From JACCXJ01 sp052387115 (GTDB lineage: Bacteria > Pseudomonadota > Gammaproteobacteria > JACCXJ01): DNA of 9,578 bases. Both the position numbers and the translations under genes were made by a program. This document shows positions 1 to 5,448 of this stretch, in pieces. The stretch is taken from assembly GCA_052387115.1 (NCBI GenBank), contig JBQTJM010000075.1:1-9578 (forward strand), in the 5' to 3' direction. Every line of letters starts with the position of its first letter. Positions within the stretch are counted from its first letter, which is position 1. The notes below the pieces were generated by a model. It saw only the letters and a program-made list of their open reading frames with translations. It was not told the origin of the DNA and made no database searches.

Positions 1-158
1 ATGCCAGCCCCTCCGGCCGGCAGTACCACGAACACATCGAGGTCGTAAGTCAGAAACGGCTCCATGTAAAAGATGGCGCCCAGGCCGCCACCGATGGCGT
101 AACGAGCAAACACCTCGTCGCGTTCCAAATCGTTCAGCACCTCGAGGGTACGCTCCAT
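1..158 (-). CDS. AbiEii-like nucleotidyltransferase, N-terminal part (cut by window edge)
   Basis: The first 52 codons of a minus-strand gene are visible; the rest lies beyond the left edge. The protein begins MERTLEVLNDLE and then reads YAIGGGLGAIFYMEPFLTYD followed by LDVFVVLP. A glycine-rich GG followed about 15 residues later by a D-x-D pair (here DLD) is the pattern of the nucleotidyltransferase fold as seen in AbiEii/DUF6036-like proteins. Many of these are toxin components of type IV toxin-antitoxin or abortive-infection modules; others have no assigned role. The ATG at 158 is chosen because the family typically starts with this helix and the frame upstream is short. No strong Shine-Dalgarno is seen. 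It lies downstream of, and in the same direction as, the PIN toxin gene, so this edge looks like a defence or toxin-antitoxin island. The family call is fairly secure; the biological role is inference. Confidence 0.7.
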   Translation of the reverse strand, partial: MERTLEVLNDLERDEVFARYAIGGGLGAIFYMEPFLTYDLDVFVVLPAGGAG

Positions 159-340
159 GGCGTCTAGGCGATCAGACCTTCACCTCAAAAGTGATGGAGG
201 TGTCGCGGCCGAGTGAATCCAATCTTACCACCACGGAACCCACAAACGGGCGTGACTATGGGCGGTCGGTCGCCGGGCGGACCCATCGATGCGGCGGATC
301 ACCCTGTGTCACCGGATTGATTCGCTGGGCGCGGCAAGGG

Positions 341-724
341 CTATGGTGGTAGGAGCAGCATCAGTCCGTGGGGGACAAACGCCTGGAAATCGGTTTGATT
401 ACTGGTCGCCAGACCTGCTCCTGACACCAAAGCGCAGGCGGCGATCATGGCATCGACGCGCAAACGGCGCGAGCGTCCGGTGGCATTGAAGAGTCGCGCG
501 GCTTCGGTAGCTTCCCGCTCCCCGTAAGTGATCACTCCACCCCGCAACAGGGCACGGATCAATTCAATTTCGCGTACCGACACCGGACCGCAGAGGAATT
601 CATACCAGACCACGCTAGGCGCAGCCAGCACCTCACCGTTCCTATGCCAGGCGATCAATGCAGCGGCTTCCGGTGATCCGGCGACCAACGCATTGATCAA
701 ATAATTGGTGTCCAGCGCAATCAC
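341..724 (-). CDS. vapC: PIN-domain toxin, VapC type
   Basis: This 127-residue protein has the length and acidic residue pattern of VapC ribonuclease toxins, which cleave RNA (often initiator tRNA or rRNA) when their antitoxin is lost. The N-terminus IALDTNYLINAL holds the first catalytic Asp (D5). E42 lies in VVWYEFLCG, D91 in LRVDAMIAA, and D112 in SNQTDF; together these form the metal-binding PIN site and none is missing. Translation starts at a GTG, whose bases overlap the antitoxin stop codon in a GTGA junction, so the two genes are almost certainly translationally coupled. There is no membrane segment or signal peptide, so the protein should be cytoplasmic. It appears intact. The RNA target cannot be read from sequence. 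Confidence 0.9.
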   Translation of the reverse strand: MIALDTNYLINALVAGSPEAAALIAWHRNGEVLAAPSVVWYEFLCGPVSVREIELIRALLRGGVITYGEREATEAARLFNATGRSRRLRVDAMIAACALVSGAGLATSNQTDFQAFVPHGLMLLLPP

Positions 725-978
725 GCTCCGCCACGCCAGTGCGCGCGATCTTCATGCAATTGTTCCAAGTAACCGGAAACCTGTGCCGCATCCAGACCCC
801 CCTGCGCGTGAAACGCCAATAGCTCGGCAACCGGATCGGAGGCTATTCGTTCCGCCTCTTCCGCCCGCGCCACTGCGCGCCGTACCACTTCCGCCTGTGA
901 TACCTTCCACCGAGCTGCCAAAGTCTGCAACCGTTGACGGGTCTCTTTATCAAACGTGAGGGTGGTTCGCTCAGTCAT
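721..978 (-). CDS. Ribbon-helix-helix antitoxin (CopG type) paired with the PIN toxin
   Basis: The product begins MTERTTLTFDKETRQRLQTL and continues with AARWKVSQAEVVRRAVARA. A short beta strand with alternating residues (TTLTF) followed by two helices split by a K-V-S-Q turn is the ribbon-helix-helix fold of CopG/VapB DNA-binding antitoxins. The C-terminal half, ending QLHEDRAHWRGGA, would bind and inhibit the toxin. The frame also has an ATG at 987 (adding MAN), but AAGG at 989-992 sits only one base from that codon and ten bases from the ATG at 978, so I prefer 978. A promoter candidate lies immediately upstream. Antitoxins of this type usually repress their own operon; here that is expected from the family, not shown. 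Confidence 0.85.
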   Translation of the reverse strand: MTERTTLTFDKETRQRLQTLAARWKVSQAEVVRRAVARAEEAERIASDPVAELLAFHAQGGLDAAQVSGYLEQLHEDRAHWRGGA

Positions 979-995
979 GTTCGCCATACCTTCAT

Positions 996-1023
996 GCTAT
1001 ACCATCGCTTTTGGCGACGTCAA
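996..1023 (-). promoter_or_regulatory. Candidate sigma-70 promoter for the antitoxin-toxin pair
   Basis: Read on the minus strand, TTGACG (1023-1018, five of six to the -35 consensus) is followed after 16 bases by TATAGC (1001-996, four of six to the -10 consensus). Transcription would begin near 989, giving a leader of about ten bases before the ATG at 978 and almost none before the ATG at 987. GGTAT occurs twice, 13 bases apart, across the -10 element and could be operator half-sites for the antitoxin. Based on motif match only. Confidence 0.45.
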
Positions 1024-1272
1024 CGCCAGGGTAAACGCCACCTGCGCTGGTGTAGTGTTTCAATACACATGCGTAGCTCCGTTCGGCCTGAGCGCAGGGC
1101 CGCAGGCCCGGAGTCGAAGGGTGGAGTCGAGGTGTGGGACCGATGAGGCTTCGGAGGCCTGGAGCCGGGCTCGACTCCGCGGCTCGCGGAAAAGCGGCCC
1201 GACGGCGCGGACGAAAGGCGGTCACGGGCCGGGCTCGGCGCCCCATGACGATCGCCCGGCGTGCTAAGATGA
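1024..1272. repeat. Gene-free stretch with nested inverted repeats
   Basis: Between the two divergent toxin-antitoxin regions no frame looks like a real gene. GGAGTCGA occurs at 1110-1117 and 1123-1130. An inverted copy makes a perfect nine-base pair of arms, GGAGTCGAG (1123-1131) and CTCGACTCC (1170-1178). A smaller hairpin GGGCC-GCA-GGCCC lies at 1097-1109. The stretch from 1080 (GTTCGGCCTGAGC, then GTCGAAGG about 20 bases later) resembles the intergenic palindromes of general form TTCGGCCTGAGC..GTCGAAGG that recur in many proteobacterial genomes. That resemblance is from memory. Confidence 0.5.
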
Positions 1273-1290
1273 CCATCGTCATAGCGATGG
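1273..1290. promoter_or_regulatory. Inverted repeat ahead of the hybrid antitoxin frame, possible operator
   Basis: CCATCG (1273-1278) and CGATGG (1285-1290) form perfect six-base arms around six bases, and overlap a second pair ATGAC-CATC-GTCAT. The site lies 22 bases before the ATG at 1313. Antitoxins of the Phd family bind such palindromes upstream of their genes, so this may be a surviving autoregulatory site. Inference from position and symmetry only. Confidence 0.3.
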
Positions 1291-1312
1291 TTGCGGCATC
1301 CAGGACGTCGTC

Positions 1313-1507
1313 ATGCAGACTGTCAAAGTCTCCGAGTTCAAAGCCAAGTGCCTGGCCAGCGCAATGCTGCACGCCCGACACCGCATCACGCTGACGCCCG
1401 ACGAGATCGTGCGTAGCTACCCCTCTCTCGACCGTGCAGCGGTTCAAGCTTCCCTTGCCTACGCCGCCGAGCTGGATCGAGAACGAGTTGTTCCATTGTC
1501 GTCATAA
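1313..1507 (+). CDS. Hybrid small protein: Phd/YefM-like N-terminus joined to DUF433-like C-terminus
   Basis: The 64-residue frame starts MQTVKVSEFKAKCLA, the opening of Phd/YefM (prevent-host-death) antitoxins, where this stretch is the first strand and helix of the DNA-binding domain. A normal Phd would continue with a turn and a second strand-helix unit to about 80 residues. Instead, after about residue 16 it reads RHRITLTPDEIVRSYPSLDR and then AAVQASLAYAAELDRERVVPL, which is the C-terminal part of DUF433 antitoxins (TPEEIL-x-x-YP-x-L then an ALAYAAE helix). AGGA seven bases before the ATG is a fair ribosome binding site. The frame is uninterrupted across the junction. It is most likely a recombination scar joining two unrelated antitoxin genes; whether it is expressed or functional is unknown. 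No toxin for a Phd antitoxin is present. Confidence 0.6.
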   Translation: MQTVKVSEFKAKCLASAMLHARHRITLTPDEIVRSYPSLDRAAVQASLAYAAELDRERVVPLSS

Positions 1508-1516
1508 GGCGTCGGC

Positions 1517-1561
1517 GTGAAGTTCAAGATCGACGATCCGGGGAAAGTGGGCTCGGCATGA
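1517..1561 (+). pseudogene. Stub of a DUF5615-like PIN toxin (first six residues recognisable)
   Basis: Nine bases after the hybrid frame stops, a GTG opens VKFKIDDPGKVGSA and then a TGA. DUF5615 toxins, the usual partners of DUF433 antitoxins, commonly begin MKFKIDENLP, and they follow their antitoxin at about this distance. Only VKFKID matches; the remainder has been lost. The TGA overlaps the ATG of the next gene (ATGA at 1558-1561), so translation of this stub could feed the downstream gene. Short matches can arise by chance, but position and direction are exactly those expected for a DUF433-DUF5615 module. Confidence 0.5.
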
Positions 1562-2109
1562 TCAGGAGAGCGAACGCCACGATGGAGGACCTCTATGCTG
1601 CCCCGGGCAAGGGCAAGGCGGAAATCGTCAATGGAGAATTGATCCTCATGGCGCCCACGGGCGGTGTGCCGGCGCGAGCGGGCGGTGAGATCTATGTCAG
1701 CCTGCGTGAGTACGAGCGGCAGAAGGGCACGGGCTACGCGTTCCCGGATAATGTCGGGTTCGTGGTCGATCTGCCGAACCGCAGCTCGTTCAGTCCCGAT
1801 GCCGCCTTCTACATCGGTGCGCTCAGGGGCGGATCGTTCCTGCAAGGCGCTCCGGTCTTCGCCGCGGAAGTACGAAGCGAGAACGACTACGGGCCGCCGG
1901 CGGAGCGTGCCATGGCGGACAAGCGCAGAGACTATTTCGCCGCGGGTACGCTCGTCGTGTGGGACGTCGATGTACTGCGGGATCAGGTCGTGCGGGTCTA
2001 TCACGCCGGCGATCCGGGACATCCGACGATGTACCGCAGGGGCGAGGTCGCCGAGGCCGAACCCGCCGTGCCCGGTTGGTCCATGCCGGTGGACCGTCTG
2101 TTCTCCTAG
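1558..2109 (+). CDS. Uma2 family (DUF820) PD-(D/E)xK endonuclease-like protein
   Basis: The 183-residue product has the length and motif order of Uma2 proteins, which have a restriction-endonuclease-like fold and no settled function. The N-terminal part has MEDLYAAPGKGKAEIVNGEL, matching the family signature ending in E-x-x-x-GEL. Then come SPDAAFYIG (D81), FAAEVRSENDYG (E104) and a conserved K122 in MADKRRDYFAAG. The core ends in VVWDVD, and the C-terminus PGWSMPVDRLF matches the usual P-G-F/W-x-x-x-V-x-x-L-F ending. In place of the common E-V-x-S-P-S-D this copy has EVRSEND. The ATG at 1558 overlaps the preceding stub in ATGA. An alternative start at 1582 has AGGAGAG 11 bases upstream, so the true start is uncertain. 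Uma2 genes are common in accessory DNA and often multiply within genomes. Confidence 0.85.
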   Translation: MIRRANATMEDLYAAPGKGKAEIVNGELILMAPTGGVPARAGGEIYVSLREYERQKGTGYAFPDNVGFVVDLPNRSSFSPDAAFYIGALRGGSFLQGAPVFAAEVRSENDYGPPAERAMADKRRDYFAAGTLVVWDVDVLRDQVVRVYHAGDPGHPTMYRRGEVAEAEPAVPGWSMPVDRLFS

Positions 2110-2253
2110 CGCAGGTTAAACACACCCAAGAAAATGATGATGAAGTACAATGGATTAGGGATACAAGAAGTGCGTATGACACTACAAGTATGTTTTTTGG
2201 GTTAGACGACGAGTTTCTTGATCCCTCCTCGCCAGACTACCTTGGACAACGCC

Positions 2254-3352
2254 ATGCCGGAGCCGAGTACCCCCTTCACCGACGTCGCCTCCCTGCGCGA
2301 ACGCCTCACGGCGCTCAGGGGGTTTCTTTGACTATCCGGCCAAGCGCCGGCGGCTGACGGAGATCGTGCAGGCGCTGGAGGACCCCTCGGCGTGGGGTGA
2401 CCGGGAAGCGGCGCAGGCGCTCGGCAAGGAGCGGGTCGCGCTGGAGCGTGTCGTGGCTAGTCTGGACGCCCTGGAGCGCGGCATCACGGAGAGCTCGGAG
2501 CTACTGGAGATCGCCGTGGCCGAGGGCGATGAGCCCATGGCCGACGGGGTGCGGGCCGATCTCGTCGCGATCGAGCGGCGCCTCGCCGATCTGGAGTTCG
2601 CGCGCATGTTTTCCGGCGAGATGGATCCGAAGAACGCCTTTTTGGACGTCCAGGCGGGCTCGGGCGGGACCGAGGCGCAGGACTGGGCAGAGATGCTGCT
2701 CCGCATGTACCTCAAATGGGGAGACCGGCGCGGCTTCAAGACCGAGCTCATCGAGGCCTCCGCGGGCGAGGTCGCGGGCATCAAGAGCGCGACCGTGTAT
2801 TTCCAGGGGGATTACGCCTACGGTTGGCTCAGGACCGAGACCGGCGTGCACCGCCTGGTGCGCAAATCCCCGTTCGATTCCGGGAATCGGCGCCACACGT
2901 CTTTCGCCTCGGTGTTCGTCTCGCCGGAGATCGACGACGACGTGGACATCGTGATCAACCCCGCCGATCTGCGCGTCGACACCTACCGCGCCGGTGGAGC
3001 CGGCGGCCAGCACGTCAACAAGACCGATTCGGCCATCCGCATCACCCACCTCCCGAGCGGGGTCGTGGTGCAGTGTCAGAACGAGCGCTCTCAGCACAAG
3101 AACCGCTCGCGCGCCATGAAACAGCTACAGGCCAAGCTCTACGAGATCGAGATGCACAAGCGCGATACCGTAAAGCAGGCCATCGAGGACACCAAGGCCG
3201 ACATCGGATGGGGGAACCAGATCCGCTCCTATGTCCTCGATCAGTCGCGTGTGAAGGACCTGCGCACGGGTGTCGAGAGCGGCAACCCGACTGCGATCCT
3301 GGACGGCGATCTGGACCGCTTCATCGAGGCGACCCTCAAGACCGGTGCCTGA
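2254..3352 (+). CDS. prfB: Peptide chain release factor 2, expressed by programmed +1 frameshift
   Basis: RF2 ends translation at UGA and UAA codons. The gene is in two frames: codons 1-25 (2254-2328, starting MPEPSTPFTDVASLRE) run to an in-frame TGA at 2329-2331, and the remainder continues from 2330 in the +1 frame. The joined protein has 365 residues, exactly the E. coli length. The stop-codon recognition tripeptide SPF falls at 205-207 and the catalytic GGQ at 250-252, both at the E. coli positions. Residue 246 is Ala, the form found in most bacteria rather than the Thr of E. coli K-12. The coiled-coil N-terminal domain (about 1-110) includes QALGKERVALE and FARMFSGEMDP. The start ATG has only a weak GGA eight bases upstream. 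lysS follows 114 bases downstream, the same prfB-lysS order as in E. coli. Very secure. Confidence 0.97.
2317..2332 (+). promoter_or_regulatory. Autoregulatory +1 frameshift site of prfB
   Basis: The sequence is AGGGGG-TTT-CTT-TGA-C. AGGGGG (2317-2322) acts as an internal Shine-Dalgarno three bases before the slippery CTT T; the P-site leucine tRNA slips from CUU to UUU when RF2 is scarce and the UGA is read slowly, so reading resumes at GAC. This is the classical arrangement; E. coli has TAT where this site has TTT (Phe for Tyr). Spacing is identical. Confidence 0.95.
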
Positions 3353-3376
3353 GATGCAAGACCGGTAGCTGAGATG
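3337..3376 (+). repeat. Tandem duplication of the last 20 bases of prfB
   Basis: Two adjacent 20-base units, 3337-3356 and 3357-3376, differ at only two positions (CAAGACCGGT then GC or AG then CTGAGATG). Unit one encodes the end of RF2 (KTGA and the TGA stop); unit two repeats this just downstream, with its own in-register TGA. It lies outside the coding region and probably arose by slippage. Confidence 0.85.
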
Positions 3377-3419
3377 AAGGTCGAGAATATACTGGCCACG
3401 ATCAGGAATCTCCGCCCTA

Positions 3420-3460
3420 GATCCCCTCTCCCTCCGGGAGTAGGCTAGGGTGAGGGGATC
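3420..3460. repeat. REP-like intergenic palindrome between prfB and lysS
   Basis: GATCCCCTCTCCCT (3420-3433) pairs with AGGGTGAGGGGATC (3447-3460): 14-base arms with one mismatch around a 13-base loop. The wording CCCTCTCCCTCCGGGAG..GGGTGAGGGG is that of an extragenic palindrome that recurs widely between genes of high-GC proteobacteria (recognised from memory). The right arm contains GAGGGG at 3452-3457, nine bases before the lysS start. A transcript hairpin here would hide that ribosome binding site. Confidence 0.75.
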
Positions 3461-3466
3461 AGATTC

Positions 3467-4945
3467 GTGACCGAGCGCGGTATAGATTCCAACGATCAGC
3501 CGGCGCAGCGCCGCCACAAGCTGGCCGCGCTGCGCCGGACCGGTAACGCCTATCCCAACGATTTCGGGCGCGACGCGTTGTGCGGCGAGCTCCACGCCCG
3601 CGATTCCGCGCGGGAGGCGCATCCGGTAACGGTGCGCATCGCGGGCCGGCTCATGACCCGCCGCGTGATGGGCAAGGCGGCGTTCGCCCACCTCCAGGAC
3701 ATGAGCGGCCGCATCCAGATCTATCTCCGTCGCGAGGACCTGCCCGAGGGCGGTTACGAGTCTTTCAAGCAGTGGGACCTCGGCGACATCGTGGGCGCCG
3801 AGGGGACGCTCTTCACGACCAAGACCGGCGAGCTGTCGGTCCATGTACGAGCGGCGCGGTTGCTGGTGAAATCCCTGCACCCCTTGCCCGAGAAGTTCCA
3901 CGGCCTGGCCGATCAGGAGACCCGCTACCGCAAGCGCTACCTCGACCTCGTCATGAACGGGGCGACCCGGCGGGTCTTCGAGCGGCGCGCGGCGATCGTG
4001 GATTTCATCCGCGCGTTTTTGAAGACGCGCGGGTTCCTGGAGGTCGAGACCCCCATGATGCAACCGATCGCCGGGGGCGCCGCCGCGCGGCCGTTCGTGA
4101 CCCATCACAACACCCTCGACATGACGCTGTATCTGCGCATCGCCCCCGAGTTGTACCTGAAAAGGCTGCTCGTGGGCGGCCTGGAGAAGGTCTTCGAGAT
4201 CAACCGCAATTTCCGTAACGAGGGACTCTCGATACGCCACAACCCCGAATTCACGATGCTCGAGTTCTATGAGGCCTATGCGACTTACGAGGACCTCATG
4301 GGTCTGACCGAAACGCTGATCCGCGGCCTCGCCGTGGCGGTGCTCGGTGACACCCGGTTGCCCTACCAGGGTGTCGAATACGACCTCTCCAAACCGTTTT
4401 CGCGCATGACGGTCAAGGAGGCGATCCTGCGTTTCAATCCCGATATCGATCCGGCGACCTTGGGGTCCCTCGATCTCGCGCGGCGCTGTGCCCGCGAGCG
4501 CGGCCTCTCCATCGAGGAGGGCTGGGGGCTCGGCAAGGTTCAATTGGAGCTGTTCGAGAAGACCGCCGAGGAGCGTCTCGGCGAGCCTTGTTTCATCACC
4601 GCCTATCCGACCGAGGTCTCACCGCTGGCGCGCCGGAACGAGCGCGACCCGTTCGTCACCGACCGCTTCGAGCTCTTCGTCGCCGGCCAGGAGATCGCGA
4701 ACGGTTTCTCGGAGTTGAACGATCCCGAGGACCAGGCCGAGCGCTTCCGGCGCCAGGCGGCGGAAAAAGACGCCGGCCACGACGAGGCGATGTCCTACGA
4801 TGCCGATTACCTCGAGGCTCTGGAACACGGCATGCCGCCCGCCGCCGGCGAGGGGATAGGCATCGATCGGCTGGTGATGCTGTTCACCGACTCGCGTTCG
4901 ATCCGCGACGTGCTGCTCTTCCCGCTCCTGAGGCCCATAAGATAA
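3467..4945 (+). CDS. lysS: Lysyl-tRNA synthetase, class II
   Basis: This 492-residue cytoplasmic enzyme charges tRNA-Lys with lysine using ATP. The N-terminal anticodon-binding OB fold (about 55-135) includes VRIAGRLMTRRVMGKAAF and IQIYLRRED. The class II catalytic core has motif 1 around 189-210 (GFLEVETPMMQ then GGAAARPF), motif 2 at 249-270 (FRNEGLSIRHNPEFTMLEF), and motif 3 near 463-490 (GIGIDRLVMLFTDSRSIRDV then LLFPLLRP). The start is a GTG at 3467. Its N-terminus, with RRHKLAALRRTGNAYPNDF, aligns by eye with E. coli LysS (REKLANLREQGIAFPNDF), and GAGGGG nine bases upstream is the only good ribosome binding site. The enzyme looks intact. The prfB-lysS order is conserved in gammaproteobacteria, and readthrough from prfB is likely because no T-tract terminator separates them. 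Confidence 0.97.
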   Translation: MTERGIDSNDQPAQRRHKLAALRRTGNAYPNDFGRDALCGELHARDSAREAHPVTVRIAGRLMTRRVMGKAAFAHLQDMSGRIQIYLRREDLPEGGYESFKQWDLGDIVGAEGTLFTTKTGELSVHVRAARLLVKSLHPLPEKFHGLADQETRYRKRYLDLVMNGATRRVFERRAAIVDFIRAFLKTRGFLEVETPMMQPIAGGAAARPFVTHHNTLDMTLYLRIAPELYLKRLLVGGLEKVFEINRNFRNEGLSIRHNPEFTMLEFYEAYATYEDLMGLTETLIRGLAVAVLGDTRLPYQGVEYDLSKPFSRMTVKEAILRFNPDIDPATLGSLDLARRCARERGLSIEEGWGLGKVQLELFEKTAEERLGEPCFITAYPTEVSPLARRNERDPFVTDRFELFVAGQEIANGFSELNDPEDQAERFRRQAAEKDAGHDEAMSYDADYLEALEHGMPPAAGEGIGIDRLVMLFTDSRSIRDVLLFPLLRPIR

Positions 4946-5198
4946 GAAATCCGTCCCCCTTATCGGTCCCCTCGAAGGAGTGGTTGGCGAGACTCTGGGA
5001 GTATTGGCTTTAGCCATCCACAGCACCGCCACTGGCCAGCGGCCTACGACGAATAGTCATAATGAACAGCCATAATTATGGTGGCGAAGGAGGCTACCCA
5101 TCGGTAAGTCTTACCAAGCTTTTTTACCTTTTTACAGAAAGGCCTGGCTCGCGCCTGTCGCGATCCGGTAAGCCTCTGTCGATGGGCAGGTTTATATC

Positions 5199-5227
5199 TG
5201 GCATACGGCTTGTATTGCAGTGCACAA
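5199..5227 (+). promoter_or_regulatory. Possible phasin control region: sigma-54-like motif and TGCA-rich site
   Basis: TGGCATACGGCTTGT (5199-5213) matches the sigma-54 pattern TGGCAcg-N4-TTGc at TGGCA and TTG with correct spacing, but the final, normally invariant C is T. Directly beside it, TTGCAGTGCACAA (5215-5227) contains TGCA twice. PhaR-type repressors of phasin genes recognise TGCA-rich sites in several proteobacteria. Both are motif-level suggestions with real mismatches. Confidence 0.25.
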
Positions 5228-5355
5228 TGGCTGCTCGGGGGACTGCCGGACGCCTTGGGCTGTAGCGTTAGCAAGAGTAGCTAAGGGACGATCCGTTGCC
5301 GGCCAGGAACACCACAAACTGGTGGCGGCGCATGGGCTTCTAATAAGCGCCTTGT

Positions 5356-5376
5356 GCCGTTGTCACCAACGGCTTT
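5356..5376 (+). terminator. Short perfect hairpin in the phasin leader, weak terminator-like
   Basis: GCCGTTG (5356-5362) and CAACGGC (5367-5373) form a perfect seven-base stem with a TCAC loop, followed by only three T. It could be a weak terminator ending readthrough from lysS or a leader structure; the short T run argues against efficient termination. Confidence 0.3.
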
Positions 5377-5394
5377 ACCTAATCTCAAGACTGT

Positions 5395-5423
5395 TGAGCG
5401 GAACTCGATCCGAGGACCGCTCA
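5395..5423 (+). promoter_or_regulatory. Two-tier hairpin just upstream of the phasin ribosome binding site
   Basis: TGAGCGG (5395-5401) pairs with CCGCTCA (5417-5423), and inside it CTCG (5404-5407) pairs with CGAG (5411-5414), leaving a 2x2 internal loop and a three-base loop. Nine bases later comes AGGAGG (5433-5438). Such a stem at the 5' side of a strong ribosome binding site may stabilise the mRNA or keep the site open; this is inference from the fold alone. Confidence 0.45.
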
Positions 5424-5448
5424 GCTTCAGCGAGGAGGAGACGATGAC

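Larger units (their letters stand above)
4946..5448. other. Long gene-free leader region upstream of the phasin-like gene
   Basis: No open frame here has a credible start and protein-like composition. The stretch is less GC-rich than the flanking genes and holds several small symmetric motifs: GATAAG/CTTATC arms at 4941-4946 and 4959-4964 just after lysS, a perfect palindrome CCATAATTATGG at 5070-5081, a direct repeat of CATAAT (5058-5063 and 5071-5076), and GGTAAG-T-CTTACC at 5103-5115. The phasin promoter should lie in it. No intrinsic terminator for lysS with a T tract is seen. Confidence 0.6.

Noticed and set aside
992..1447. A 151-codon minus-strand frame across the gene-free stretch and the hybrid antitoxin
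   Set aside because: Its composition is typical of high-GC antisense, it has no family motif, and it conflicts with the better supported hybrid frame.
3125..4543. A 472-codon open frame on the minus strand
   Set aside because: It is antisense to prfB and lysS, whose reading frames are certain. It is a by-product of high GC and its translation shows no recognisable domain.
5062..5265. A 67-codon plus-strand frame starting MNSHNYGGEGGYPSVS
   Set aside because: No family resemblance or good ribosome binding site, and it runs through palindromes and the likely phasin promoter region.
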